Origin: CAWACC01 sp964390695
GTDB taxonomy: Bacteria; Chlamydiota; Chlamydiia; Chlamydiales; Parachlamydiaceae
Reading direction: 5' to 3'
DNA: 26,682 nt
Assembly (NCBI GenBank): GCA_964390695.1
Contig: CAYMKI010000028.1
Span: 1 to 26,682 of the forward strand
The notes below the pieces were generated by a model. The model did not search any database. It was not told the DNA's origin and saw nothing but the letters and a program-made list of their open reading frames with translations. Positions 15,240 to 22,953 of this stretch are shown here, in pieces. Numbering within the stretch: position 1 is the stretch's first letter; each line of letters begins with the position of its first letter. A program made the position numbers and the translations under genes.

Positions 15240-16190
15240 CTATTCAAATCCTTTTGCTGATAAGTCTCTTTCAGCTTCTATAGCGGCCATGCAACCGGAC
15301 CCTGCTGCGGTAATAGCTTGACGATATACGTGATCTTGGACATCGCCGGCAGCGTAAACTAGTTCGCGGCTGGTTTTAGTGGTTCCTGGCTTAACTTTGA
15401 TATAGCCATTATCATGCAATTCTATCTGCCCATTTAAAAATGCCGTATTGGGTGTATGTCCGACCGCAAAAAACAAACCTCCGGCCTCGCGTTTGGTTTC
15501 TTCGCCTGTCTTAAGATTTTTAATGGATACGCTTCGAACTACATTATCGCCGTCAACGAGTGATACGACACTATCCCAAATAATTTCAATTTTAGGGTGG
15601 GATAAAGCCCTTTGCTGCATTATTTTAGAGGCTCTTAGCTTATCCCGTCGATGCACAATAAACACTTTGCTGCCAAAATTGGTTAAAAATACCGCCTCTT
15701 CAATAGCTGAGTCACCACCTCCTATGACATATAAATGCTTATTGCGAAATATTGGCATTGCGCCATCGCAAACAGCACACGCCGTCACACCTTTTTGCCA
15801 GAAGCCATCTTCCCCTGCTCCAGGGATATCTAAACGATTGGCAGTGGCTCCTGTGGCAATGATCACGGCATTAGCTTCGACTGAGGTTTGCTTGCCTTTG
15901 ACGATATAGGGATAAACGCTAAAATCCACTGTATCGACATCTTCGGTCAATATCTGTGTCCCAAAGCGTAAACCCTGCTTGCGGAATAAATCCATGAGTT
16001 CTGGTCCTGAGATTCCCGAAGGAAAGCCTGGAAAATTTTCGACATCGGTGGTTGTCATAAGCTGGCCGCCGGAAGGGCCGCTAAAAAACCCTTCATATAA
16101 AAGGGGGCTGAGATTGGCTCGAGCAGCGTAAATAGCTGCGGTGTAACCTGCGGGTCCTGAACCGATAATTACAACTTTCACTTTTTTCAT
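15240..16190 (-). CDS. trxB: Thioredoxin reductase
   Basis: 316 residues from ATG 16190, preceded by AAGGA six bases upstream; earlier in-frame codons up to 16271 run through an intergenic repeat and are not used. The FAD enzyme passes NADPH electrons to thioredoxin in the cytoplasm. Seen: FAD-binding GSGPAGYTAAIYAAR (residues 10-24), the redox-active pair CAVC (Cys138, Cys141) followed by DG, the NADPH site GGGDSAIEEA with HRRDKLRASK, and the C-terminal YAAGDV. The usual sequence is CATC; Val for Thr is a small change. In Chlamydiae, disulfide reduction at the start of infection makes thioredoxin reductase functionally linked to the Omc proteins. It is the first gene of a minus-strand run with a barrel protein. 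Regulation may involve the mirrored repeats upstream. Confidence 0.95.
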   Translation of the reverse strand: MKKVKVVIIGSGPAGYTAAIYAARANLSPLLYEGFFSGPSGGQLMTTTDVENFPGFPSGISGPELMDLFRKQGLRFGTQILTEDVDTVDFSVYPYIVKGKQTSVEANAVIIATGATANRLDIPGAGEDGFWQKGVTACAVCDGAMPIFRNKHLYVIGGGDSAIEEAVFLTNFGSKVFIVHRRDKLRASKIMQQRALSHPKIEIIWDSVVSLVDGDNVVRSVSIKNLKTGEETKREAGGLFFAVGHTPNTAFLNGQIELHDNGYIKVKPGTTKTSRELVYAAGDVQDHVYRQAITAAGSGCMAAIEAERDLSAKGFE

Positions 16191-16228
16191 ATTTATCCTT
16201 TTCGCATACTTGTAACATATATTTTTGT

Positions 16229-16296
16229 ATATCAAAACAATCGGAAAATTTGGAATTTCGACCTTGACCAAGCCTCGAGATTCTATTTTTCAAAAC
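16229..16296 (-). repeat. Dispersed ~65-bp repeat, copy 2 (minus)
   Basis: Its reverse complement matches 114-180 from GTTTTGAAAAAT through GGTCGAAATTCC and then diverges (CCGATTGTTTTGATATA against CAGGTTGTTTGGAGTA). It lies in the upstream region of trxB, about 39 bp before the start codon. Confidence 0.75.
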
Positions 16297-16328
16297 ACGG
16301 CCCATATTTAAAATATGGGCCGTGTTTT
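16292..16328. terminator. Perfect 18-bp palindrome between divergent genes
   Basis: AAAACACGGCCCATATTT, one A, then the exact complement ending CCGTGTTTT. It has the form of a bidirectional terminator (A-run before, T-run after) but lies between two genes that diverge, where neither needs termination. It may be an orphan terminator, a large operator, or the tip of a longer inverted structure formed by the flanking repeats. Confidence 0.6.
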
Positions 16329-16347
16329 AATAGTAGTCTAATCGCAG

Positions 16348-16397
16348 GAGCTTTTTGCTCAAGTCCAAAACCAAATTTTCAGGTTGTTTGGGTATAA
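16348..16397 (+). repeat. Dispersed ~65-bp repeat, diverged copy 3 (plus)
   Basis: AGCTTTTTGCTCAAGTCC, AAAACCAAATTTTCAGGTTG, TTTGGGTATA follows the same order as the second half of copies 1 and 2. It faces copy 2 across the palindrome, so each divergent gene has one copy pointing towards it. The promoter of putP starts 8 bp downstream. With 16229-16328 it accounts for the gene-free stretch 16191-16493. Confidence 0.6.
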
Positions 16398-16404
16398 ATA
16401 TTCC

Positions 16405-16433
16405 TTGACAATATATGAATTGTAAGAGATAAT
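16405..16433 (+). promoter_or_regulatory. Sigma70-type promoter of putP
   Basis: A perfect TTGACA (16405-16410), a 17-bp spacer and GATAAT (16428-16433, five of six). The expected start near 16440 gives a leader of about 54 nt. Confidence 0.7.
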
Positions 16434-16493
16434 GTTATAATACATCAAGTTTTATGTGCGATAAATAATAAACCTTTAATTCATTCGTTTTGC

Positions 16494-17939
16494 ATGGGTA
16501 ACCCAATTCTGATCTCTTTTGCAGCCTACTTTTCTATCCTTTTGCTTATAGGCGTTCTGTCATACAAAAAGCAAAAAAACGATTCCGATTTTATCGTCGG
16601 TAACCGTTCTCTGAATTTTTGGGTCATTGCACTATCTGCGCATGCCAGTGATATGAGTTCCTGGCTCTTTATGGGGTTTCCTGCTGCCATAATGATCGGC
16701 GGCTTACATAAATGGTGGATTGCCCTCGGTCTGATAGTCGGTATGCTCTTGAATTGGCAGTTCGTAGCCAAGAAACTCCGTGAACAGACTGAACAGCTCA
16801 ATTGCTACACTCTCTCGACTTTTTTTGAAAAAAGGTTTCGCGATAATTCGGGTACGACAAGGGTTTTGACTGCCCTTATGACGGTTTTATTTCTTTCCTG
16901 CTATTTATCTGCGGGACTTATCGGTATGGGATTACTTTTAGAGTCTATCTTTGGAATTAATTATTATACCGGCTTAATCTTATCCACCATTGTAGTAGCT
17001 CTCTATACTTTTGTAGGGGGGTTTATAACTGTAGCTTGGACAGATTTGTTCCAAGCCATCTTTTTGTTGCTAATGATTATTCTTGTGCCTGTCATTGCCT
17101 ATTCGACCCTGCCTAATGGTTTTGATAGCATCACATCAGCGGCAGCCCAAAATGAAATCAGCTTGCATTGGATCGAAAATTACTCTTTAGACAGCTTATT
17201 AGCCATCGTCTGTTTAGTTTTTGGATGGGGACTTGGCTATTTCGGACAGCCACATATAGTCACCAAGTTTATGGGCATCCGAAATCCTAACGAAATCTAC
17301 AAGTCCAAATATATAGGCATGGCCTGGATGCTGGTAGCCTTAGGCGGCGCCATTTCGGTGGGGTACATTGGAATAGCGTACTTTCCAGAGGGATTGAACA
17401 ATCCGGAACTGGTTTTTGTACAGATGGTAAAAAATCTATTCAATCCATTATCTGCCGGATTTATCTTATGTGGAGTATTGGCGGCTGGGATGTCCACCAT
17501 GGACTCACAAATACTCGTGTGTGCATCAGTGTTATGTGAAGATTTGTACAAGCAAATCATTAACAGAAAAGCCACACCCGCCCAACTACTGCAAGCATCG
17601 CGGATTTTTGTCTTGCTAGTATCCGGCGTAGCTTTGGCGATAGCGTTAAACCGTAATTCTACAGTATTAGAGACAGTCCATTATGCCTGGTCTGGCTTAG
17701 GATGTGCTTTTGGCCCCCTGGTCTTTGCAGCTCTTTATTCGTCTCATACAAATAAGTATGGAGCCATCACAGGTATCATAGTCGGTTCCAGCATAGCGGG
17801 TACCTGGAGTCTGTTAAATCCCCTTATTACAGACTATACCATTCCATCTATGATTCCCGGCTTTGCATTGAGTTCGGTGAGTATATGGATGGTCTCTCAT
17901 CTGACCCATAAGTATTCCAAATTAACCTGCAAGCAGTAA
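16494..17939 (+). CDS. putP: Sodium/solute symporter, PutP (proline) type
   Basis: 481 residues, with about 12-13 hydrophobic segments as expected for the SSS family. It couples inward Na+ flow to uptake of proline or a related solute across the inner membrane. Seen: SAHASDMSSWLFMGFPAA near residue 48, where E. coli PutP has SAGASDMSGWLLMGLPGA; GYFGQPHIVTKFM near residue 248, close to the PutP GYFGQPHI signature; and AGMSTMDSQILVCASVLCED near residue 332, including the Ser/Thr that contribute to the second Na+ site in the family. Many bacterial symbionts import host amino acids, so a nutritional role is likely; proline itself is inferred. It has its own promoter, and its stop codon touches the stop of the convergent receptor gene. 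Confidence 0.9.
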   Translation: MGNPILISFAAYFSILLLIGVLSYKKQKNDSDFIVGNRSLNFWVIALSAHASDMSSWLFMGFPAAIMIGGLHKWWIALGLIVGMLLNWQFVAKKLREQTEQLNCYTLSTFFEKRFRDNSGTTRVLTALMTVLFLSCYLSAGLIGMGLLLESIFGINYYTGLILSTIVVALYTFVGGFITVAWTDLFQAIFLLLMIILVPVIAYSTLPNGFDSITSAAAQNEISLHWIENYSLDSLLAIVCLVFGWGLGYFGQPHIVTKFMGIRNPNEIYKSKYIGMAWMLVALGGAISVGYIGIAYFPEGLNNPELVFVQMVKNLFNPLSAGFILCGVLAAGMSTMDSQILVCASVLCEDLYKQIINRKATPAQLLQASRIFVLLVSGVALAIALNRNSTVLETVHYAWSGLGCAFGPLVFAALYSSHTNKYGAITGIIVGSSIAGTWSLLNPLITDYTIPSMIPGFALSSVSIWMVSHLTHKYSKLTCKQ

Positions 17940-19994
17940 CTAGCGTTTGATTTTAGACACTGCCGTTTGCATTTCTTGTGCGGCATTATTCAGTTGTTCA
18001 ATCGCATTGTGAAATTGCCTTATGGATTCCGTGGTCTGTTGTGCAGCTTCGCTTAACTGATTTATGGATTCGTTGATCTCTTCGGCGCCGCGTGATTGGT
18101 TTTGCATGCCTTGATTCACCGTTTCAAAACCTACGGTTTGCTGCTGCACCTGTTCGATAATTTCAGTGAGCTGTTCACCTACAGTTGTGACTTGATTGAC
18201 TCCGGTGTGAATTTCTTCTGAAAATTTGTCGACTCCCATCACGCCAGCGGATACGGCCGAAACCATTTCTGTTACCATTTTTTCTATATCCATCAAAGCA
18301 TTAGCGGTTTGATCAGCGAGTCGGCGGATTTCTCGTGCTATCACTGCAAAGCTCCGACCATATTCTCCGGCTTTTTCAGCTTCAATGGCAGCATTCAAGG
18401 AGAGTAGATTGGTTTGATCGGCTACTTTAGAAATGGTGGTAATGATGGACGTGATGCTACCGGCTTTTTCATTTAATATGGCAAGTTTAGAGGCAATATT
18501 ACCTGCAGCGTCAACCATTTGGCGCATGATTGTTTCCATCATGGTCAAGCCCGCTTTGCCAGATGTTGCTAAAGAAGAGGTTTTTTCAGCCATGGAACTG
18601 ACTTGATTCATGGTTTTAGCGAACTCTTTGGCAGAATTAGATATTTCGTGTGCCGTAGCGGCAATTTGCTTGGTGGTGGCTTCTTGTTGTACAATGGTTG
18701 CCTCTTGCTGTTTTGCAGTGGCTGCGATTTCTGTTGTCGACGTCGTGAGCTGAATACCTGTCCACTGAAGCTGGCCTATAAGCTCTTGAAATGAATCGGC
18801 CATTTGATTGAAGGCTACACCTACCTGACCGACCTCGTCTCTCGAAATTTGAGGTACACGTGCAGAAAGATCGCCTTCAGACAGGCGTCTAGCTGCTTCG
18901 ACCAGCTGTGTTAAGGGATAGCTGATTTGCCGCATGATCCAGAAACCTAATAAACAGCCTGCTAGCGTACACACAAAGGTAATCAGCACGCTCAAGTTTT
19001 GCTGTATCTGCAAATATTCCAATCTAGACTCTAATATGGCTTCGAGTTCTTCAATAGATGTCATGGAAAATATATACGTGGTTTGAAGCGATTTTAGCGC
19101 TAAATCCAACAATTTTTGAGTATCTGCTGGAAGGGTATTGGTGTTGATGATTTCATTCTCAATGTAGTTTATAAATTCTTGAAGCCTGTGAATATATGCA
19201 TGAAGGGGTTCTCGGATGGAATTGGCGAGTTTGGTGTCGGATTGTCGAGCTTGGTTATCATCGATAATTTTTTCTCCTCCGGATTTAAGGCCGTCCATGA
19301 TCCATTGGAGGATATTGGTATAGGCTACTAATTCATACTTTTCTGTAGAGGAAGTGTTTTTATTTTGAATTATCGCATAAGCATGCGAGGTGATTTTGAT
19401 TACCTCTATATTAGCTTCGATGTCTTTTTGTAGAGCAGCTTCAATCAAATAGGAGCTTTGATAATTAGGATCAAAACTTAAATTAGAATTGTCCGCTATA
19501 TAGTAGATCAAGTTTTGTAAATCTTCAATAATGGAAAAGTAATGCGACTGAAGTTCGCTTGTGGGCATACCTTGAGAATTATTCATAATGAATTCCCAAC
19601 GCGAGCTAAGGTGTTCTGGAGATAAATTTCTTGGAACGGTCTCCACGGACTTTTGCCAATCTTCATTCACACGTAACAAAAAGGCAAATTCCGAACTTAT
19701 TTGCGCTTGCATATTGGTAATTTCATTCTTGAGAGCCGTTTCACCGGACAGATACCGATGTCCGAGTAAAAATTCTTGTGTCAAACTATGTGTGAGCTTT
19801 TTTAAAGGAATTTCATACTGAAGGCCTCTAAGTTCTTTCCTGACAAAATTAATTGTCGAGTTTTGGGCTTTAATCATGAAGAAACTAGTGATCAGAATAG
19901 AAAATCCAAATAAACAGCTAATAAGGCAAAATTTTTGTGTATATGTCAAAGGACCAATAAGTTTTGTCAAAAAACTTTGATGTTGCTTTTCCAT
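17940..19994 (-). CDS. WspA-like methyl-accepting chemotaxis-type receptor
   Basis: 684 residues. AGG about 7 bases before ATG. Domain order: short cytoplasmic N-terminus; membrane segment ~21-41; an all-helical periplasmic sensor of nearly 300 residues without Cys; second membrane segment ~334-354; HAMP ~355-407 (PLTQLVEAARRLSEGDLSAR); and a coiled-coil signalling domain to the end. The tip reads QTNLLSLNAAIEAEKAGEYG, then RSFAVIAREIRRLADQT, and later SAGVMGVDKFSEEI. These strings match the WspA receptor of the Wsp surface-sensing pathway of pseudomonads (from memory), which controls a diguanylate cyclase rather than flagella. No CheA, CheW, CheB/R, CheY or GGDEF gene is in the window. The Lys/Glu-rich tip may retain methylation sites. 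Partners, if present, must be elsewhere. Single gene, no terminator seen between it and putP. Confidence 0.9.
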   Translation of the reverse strand: MEKQHQSFLTKLIGPLTYTQKFCLISCLFGFSILITSFFMIKAQNSTINFVRKELRGLQYEIPLKKLTHSLTQEFLLGHRYLSGETALKNEITNMQAQISSEFAFLLRVNEDWQKSVETVPRNLSPEHLSSRWEFIMNNSQGMPTSELQSHYFSIIEDLQNLIYYIADNSNLSFDPNYQSSYLIEAALQKDIEANIEVIKITSHAYAIIQNKNTSSTEKYELVAYTNILQWIMDGLKSGGEKIIDDNQARQSDTKLANSIREPLHAYIHRLQEFINYIENEIINTNTLPADTQKLLDLALKSLQTTYIFSMTSIEELEAILESRLEYLQIQQNLSVLITFVCTLAGCLLGFWIMRQISYPLTQLVEAARRLSEGDLSARVPQISRDEVGQVGVAFNQMADSFQELIGQLQWTGIQLTTSTTEIAATAKQQEATIVQQEATTKQIAATAHEISNSAKEFAKTMNQVSSMAEKTSSLATSGKAGLTMMETIMRQMVDAAGNIASKLAILNEKAGSITSIITTISKVADQTNLLSLNAAIEAEKAGEYGRSFAVIAREIRRLADQTANALMDIEKMVTEMVSAVSAGVMGVDKFSEEIHTGVNQVTTVGEQLTEIIEQVQQQTVGFETVNQGMQNQSRGAEEINESINQLSEAAQQTTESIRQFHNAIEQLNNAAQEMQTAVSKIKR

Positions 19995-20094
19995 AACAAA
20001 CCTATCCTTTAGATCTCAACATATCTCGCTAATTCCTCTTTTACCCAGGGGGCATGCCCCATTCAGGGCCACCCTCTTTCGCCTCATTCTGGGT

Positions 20095-20133
20095 CTCGTG
20101 AATTTTTTTTGCGGGAGCTGCTATATAGACCTC
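20095..20133 (-). repeat. Short dispersed motif GAGGTCTAT...TTCACGAG, copy 2
   Basis: On the minus strand GAGGTCTATATAGCAGCTCC, CGC, an A-run, then AATTCACGAG. Copy 1 is at 3080. Upstream, at 20049-20060, lies the 12-bp palindrome GGGGCATGCCCC within a small ACCCAG/CTGGGT inverted repeat (20043-20094). Nothing else is seen in this 214-bp divergent space. Confidence 0.4.
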
Positions 20134-20208
20134 GTCTCTATTGCTTAAAAAACCTTTTTATGCCAAAATAGATCATTTATTAGAAGTTTAAAAAGAGCTG
20201 TCTACAAA

Positions 20209-21183
20209 ATGATGAAAATAAAAAAATATTGGATTTTCCTGCTTGCAGCGGTGTTGTTCGTCTCTTCTTTATATGGTCTAGGTCGATTGTACTATAGGCT
20301 TACTGGGGGATTTACCGAGAGTAATATTTCTTATGACCTTCCCTATGATTCCCGTTGGGAAACTCATGTATTATCTGAAAAAGAACAACAAGAAGTTCAT
20401 AAATTGTTAGATCAGCACTATACTTACCTGGGCAAAGGATGCCAGTCCTATGTTTTTATGAGTGAAGATGGGCAATATGTCTTAAAATTCTTCAAATATC
20501 AACGTTTTCGCCCACAGGCCTGGTTGAGCTATGTCTCGTTTTTACCCGGTATGGATTCCTATCTGAATCATAAGATTTTAAAAAAACGCGAAAAGCTTGA
20601 TTCCGTATTCCTTAGTTGGAAGATTGCCTATGAAGATCTACAACAAGAATCAGCTGTAGCATATGTGCACTTGAATAAATCACAAGACCTGAAGAAGCAA
20701 GTGGTCCTCTATGATAAAATTGGCCTGAAGCATGAACTGGATATAGATAATTATGAGTTCATGATACAACGTAGAGCTCACATGCTATGCCCTACTTTGA
20801 CTCAACTCTCTTCCGAAGGCAAAATTGAGGAAGCTAAAAACCTGCTTCGCCAGCTTGTAATGATGATTGTTTCTGAATATCAGAGAGGTTATGCCGATAA
20901 CGATCATGCCTTGATGCAGAACACCGGAGTCCTAGAGGGAAAGCCCATTCATATCGATGTAGGCCAGTTTGTCAAAAATCCGCGTGTTAAAAGCCCCGAT
21001 GTTTACTACCAAGAAATATTTAATAAGACCTGGAAATTCCGAAAGTGGTTGGAAAAACATCACCCTGAACTAGCTGTTCATGTGGAGCATTTACTTCAGG
21101 AAATAATGGGAAAAGAGACGTTTTCCTCTCTTAAGCCACAACTTAATAAAGCTGCTGTAGGAATAATTTCCCACGAAGCTTAA
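20209..21183 (+). CDS. Membrane-anchored protein with a divergent kinase-like fold
   Basis: 324 residues. A basic N-terminus and a single membrane segment (residues ~7-28) are followed by a soluble domain. Its pattern recalls protein-kinase-like enzymes: a glycine-rich turn YLGKGCQSYVF (73-83), ten residues later VLKFFK with Lys93 in the position of the ATP-binding Lys; NDHALMQN (231-238) in the place of the catalytic loop; and PIHIDVGQF (246-254) in the place of the metal-binding DFG (IDFG/IDVG). Order and spacing fit, but the Asp-to-Asn spacing is one longer than usual. I know no family name; a conserved chlamydial protein is likely. The next gene starts 15 bp after it. If the membrane segment is a signal anchor the domain would face the periplasm, where ATP is absent; N-out topology cannot be excluded. 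Confidence 0.6.
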   Translation: MMKIKKYWIFLLAAVLFVSSLYGLGRLYYRLTGGFTESNISYDLPYDSRWETHVLSEKEQQEVHKLLDQHYTYLGKGCQSYVFMSEDGQYVLKFFKYQRFRPQAWLSYVSFLPGMDSYLNHKILKKREKLDSVFLSWKIAYEDLQQESAVAYVHLNKSQDLKKQVVLYDKIGLKHELDIDNYEFMIQRRAHMLCPTLTQLSSEGKIEEAKNLLRQLVMMIVSEYQRGYADNDHALMQNTGVLEGKPIHIDVGQFVKNPRVKSPDVYYQEIFNKTWKFRKWLEKHHPELAVHVEHLLQEIMGKETFSSLKPQLNKAAVGIISHEA

Positions 21184-21198
21184 TCCAGGAGTCTGTGT

Positions 21199-22566
21199 AT
21201 GATTTCGTCTTTATCGCCTGGTCGTACCCACGTAAAATCTGCGGGCAATTACCACCCTGTTAAACAGTATCGTAAAAGAACACCGAACGGGCTTTCTTGC
21301 CGTGTTAGAAATATACAAAGGCATATTCTGAACTTTGCACCCCATGAATTTTCCTTAGAAGAAGCGGCCAAACGCTTTGCAGATGAAGATAATAAGCGTT
21401 TTTTCGCGCCCAATCCTTTAAATATGAAAGCTCTGGCCATACCAGAAAGTCCAGAGAATCCCTTAAAGAAGTTATTAATTCCTATAATCGGTGTTAACGC
21501 AGATATAGAATCCTCCCATTACCATGCAGACTATGGCGTTACTAGGACACGTTTCGTTGTGTGTTTAGATGGAAAAATTAAAACAGAATTTTATACGGAT
21601 TGGTATCACATCTCCGGAAATCTAGGATCTCACAGCTACCATCAAGAACAGCCTTCCATGTCTATTTATGGAGGCCTAACTTATGAAGATGCTGCAGTTG
21701 AAGAGGCTTTGGAAAATTATAAATTATCGCATCGCCTGCAACCTTTTGACAACAAAAATATACAGCCTGATACTTGCGTAGATCCTTTTGTGATTCGATC
21801 GGCAAGGGCACAGGAAATAGCTCAGAGACGCATCAATAGTCTCGAAAACTCACGCGCACTTCAAGATATTAGACAAAGAGTTTATTGCGATTTTATCAAC
21901 GTCCAAAAGCTGAATATTAATTATAACCTGCAACTATCTTATCATCTTCTGCCAGGTTATGTCTTAAAATACCCTCAACAGCCAGCACGTATTATGCCGG
22001 CTTTCAAAGATGAATCTCGCGTCGTTGGCCCAGGCGCCCTTTCCGTTCCAAAATGCGTGGCCATGGCAATTACAATGGCTAGCATTGCTGCTACGTTGGT
22101 ACCCCAGGTGGCATTTACATTAAGGCTCACCGCAGTCATTGCGGCCTCCGTATTGAGCGGCTTGGGCGCCCAGCAAAAGCTGTACCTCCAGAATAATTTC
22201 CAACAACACAGGATAAAAAAAGCCAGAGACAAAAATGAAAGCGTAGCGGAATTACTGACCGACAGAAAAAGAAGGGAAGCTACAGAAAACTCAAGGCACA
22301 GCTCAAATTCTGCCTTCAAAGCTGATTTCTCTGCTCCTGTAGATCATGATCTGGCTGAACATTTGGCCAGGTTGGGCCTTAACCCGACGATGCCCTTTCA
22401 TTCAATTACTGAAGAAATTGTGCACAAAGCCTGGTTGAAAAAGATCAAAGAAGTGCATACCGATACCCATAAGCCTGGAAGTAATCTGGCGGAAACGCAA
22501 AAGGTTAATATTTCACGCGATATTCTAAGAAAGAGGATTAAAGCCAAAAAAGGCTCCAATACTTAA
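21199..22566 (+). CDS. Putative inclusion-membrane-type protein with C-terminal J-like domain
   Basis: 455 residues; AGGAG lies 8 bases before ATG 21199. The first ~280 residues are soluble and of no family I recognise (a His-rich patch SSHYHADYG near 106 and SHSYHQEQ near 144). Residues ~286-324 form two hydrophobic lobes, CVAMAITMASIAATLVP and LTAVIAASVLSGLG, with Arg309 between. This is the paired hydrophobic hairpin that marks chlamydial Inc proteins. A charged linker follows. Residues ~386-449 read like a J domain: LARLGLNP, helix SITEEIVHKAWLKKIKEV, then HTDTHKPGS and a final basic helix. The J-domain HPD is HTD here, which would weaken or abolish Hsp70 stimulation. It lies 15 bp after the kinase-like gene. 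An alternative is an ordinary inner-membrane protein. Confidence 0.6.
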   Translation: MISSLSPGRTHVKSAGNYHPVKQYRKRTPNGLSCRVRNIQRHILNFAPHEFSLEEAAKRFADEDNKRFFAPNPLNMKALAIPESPENPLKKLLIPIIGVNADIESSHYHADYGVTRTRFVVCLDGKIKTEFYTDWYHISGNLGSHSYHQEQPSMSIYGGLTYEDAAVEEALENYKLSHRLQPFDNKNIQPDTCVDPFVIRSARAQEIAQRRINSLENSRALQDIRQRVYCDFINVQKLNINYNLQLSYHLLPGYVLKYPQQPARIMPAFKDESRVVGPGALSVPKCVAMAITMASIAATLVPQVAFTLRLTAVIAASVLSGLGAQQKLYLQNNFQQHRIKKARDKNESVAELLTDRKRREATENSRHSSNSAFKADFSAPVDHDLAEHLARLGLNPTMPFHSITEEIVHKAWLKKIKEVHTDTHKPGSNLAETQKVNISRDILRKRIKAKKGSNT

Positions 22567-22591
22567 TAGAAAAGATTTTTGACCTCTTATA

Positions 22592-22646
22592 ACTATTTAT
22601 CACCTCGCATCATTTGCGTAGCAAATGGGGTGAGGTGGTGAATAGT
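22592..22646 (+). terminator. 26-bp RNA hairpin after the J-like gene
   Basis: Arms 22592-22617 and 22621-22646 around a GTA loop. Read as plus-strand RNA, three of the four non-Watson-Crick positions are G-U pairs, leaving one mismatch. On the minus strand the same positions would be A-C mismatches, so the structure belongs to plus-strand RNA. No T-run follows. It lies 26 bp after the stop: a transcript end, stabiliser or processing site. Confidence 0.65.
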
Positions 22647-22953
22647 CACAAATTCCAAAATTCCAGTTTATTAAATCGTATAGTGATGAAAATCAGTGTG
22701 TTGCAATAGCTGATTTCAAATTTATGTAAAATTGAAAAAATCTTTATTAAATTTTAACAAATTAACAGTTTAATGGGTCCTATCTAAGCTACACCATAGT
22801 ATGAGGATCCCGATGAGGAGATGAATCTAACTTGTAGTTTAGATATAAGGCCCCTAACGCATAATTATATTGGAACCGAATCACACTAAATCAAGATTAC
22901 ATGGCATGCGAATTGCATAAGCATATGGCAGAAACCAAGGGGAGGAAAAAATT
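22647..22953 (+). other. Gene-free leader upstream of the small protein at 22954
   Basis: About 300 bp, AT-rich in the first half. A weak stem GGGTCCT / AGGATCCC (about 22775-22811) with one bulged base encloses a 25-nt loop. No reading frame, tRNA or recognised riboswitch was seen. It ends in a strong ribosome site (GGGGAGG) before ATG 22954. It could be a structured 5' leader or hold a small RNA. Confidence 0.3.

Noticed and set aside
15448..15909. 153-codon plus-strand frame opposite trxB
   Set aside because: It lies wholly antisense to a gene with all thioredoxin reductase motifs and shows low-complexity composition.
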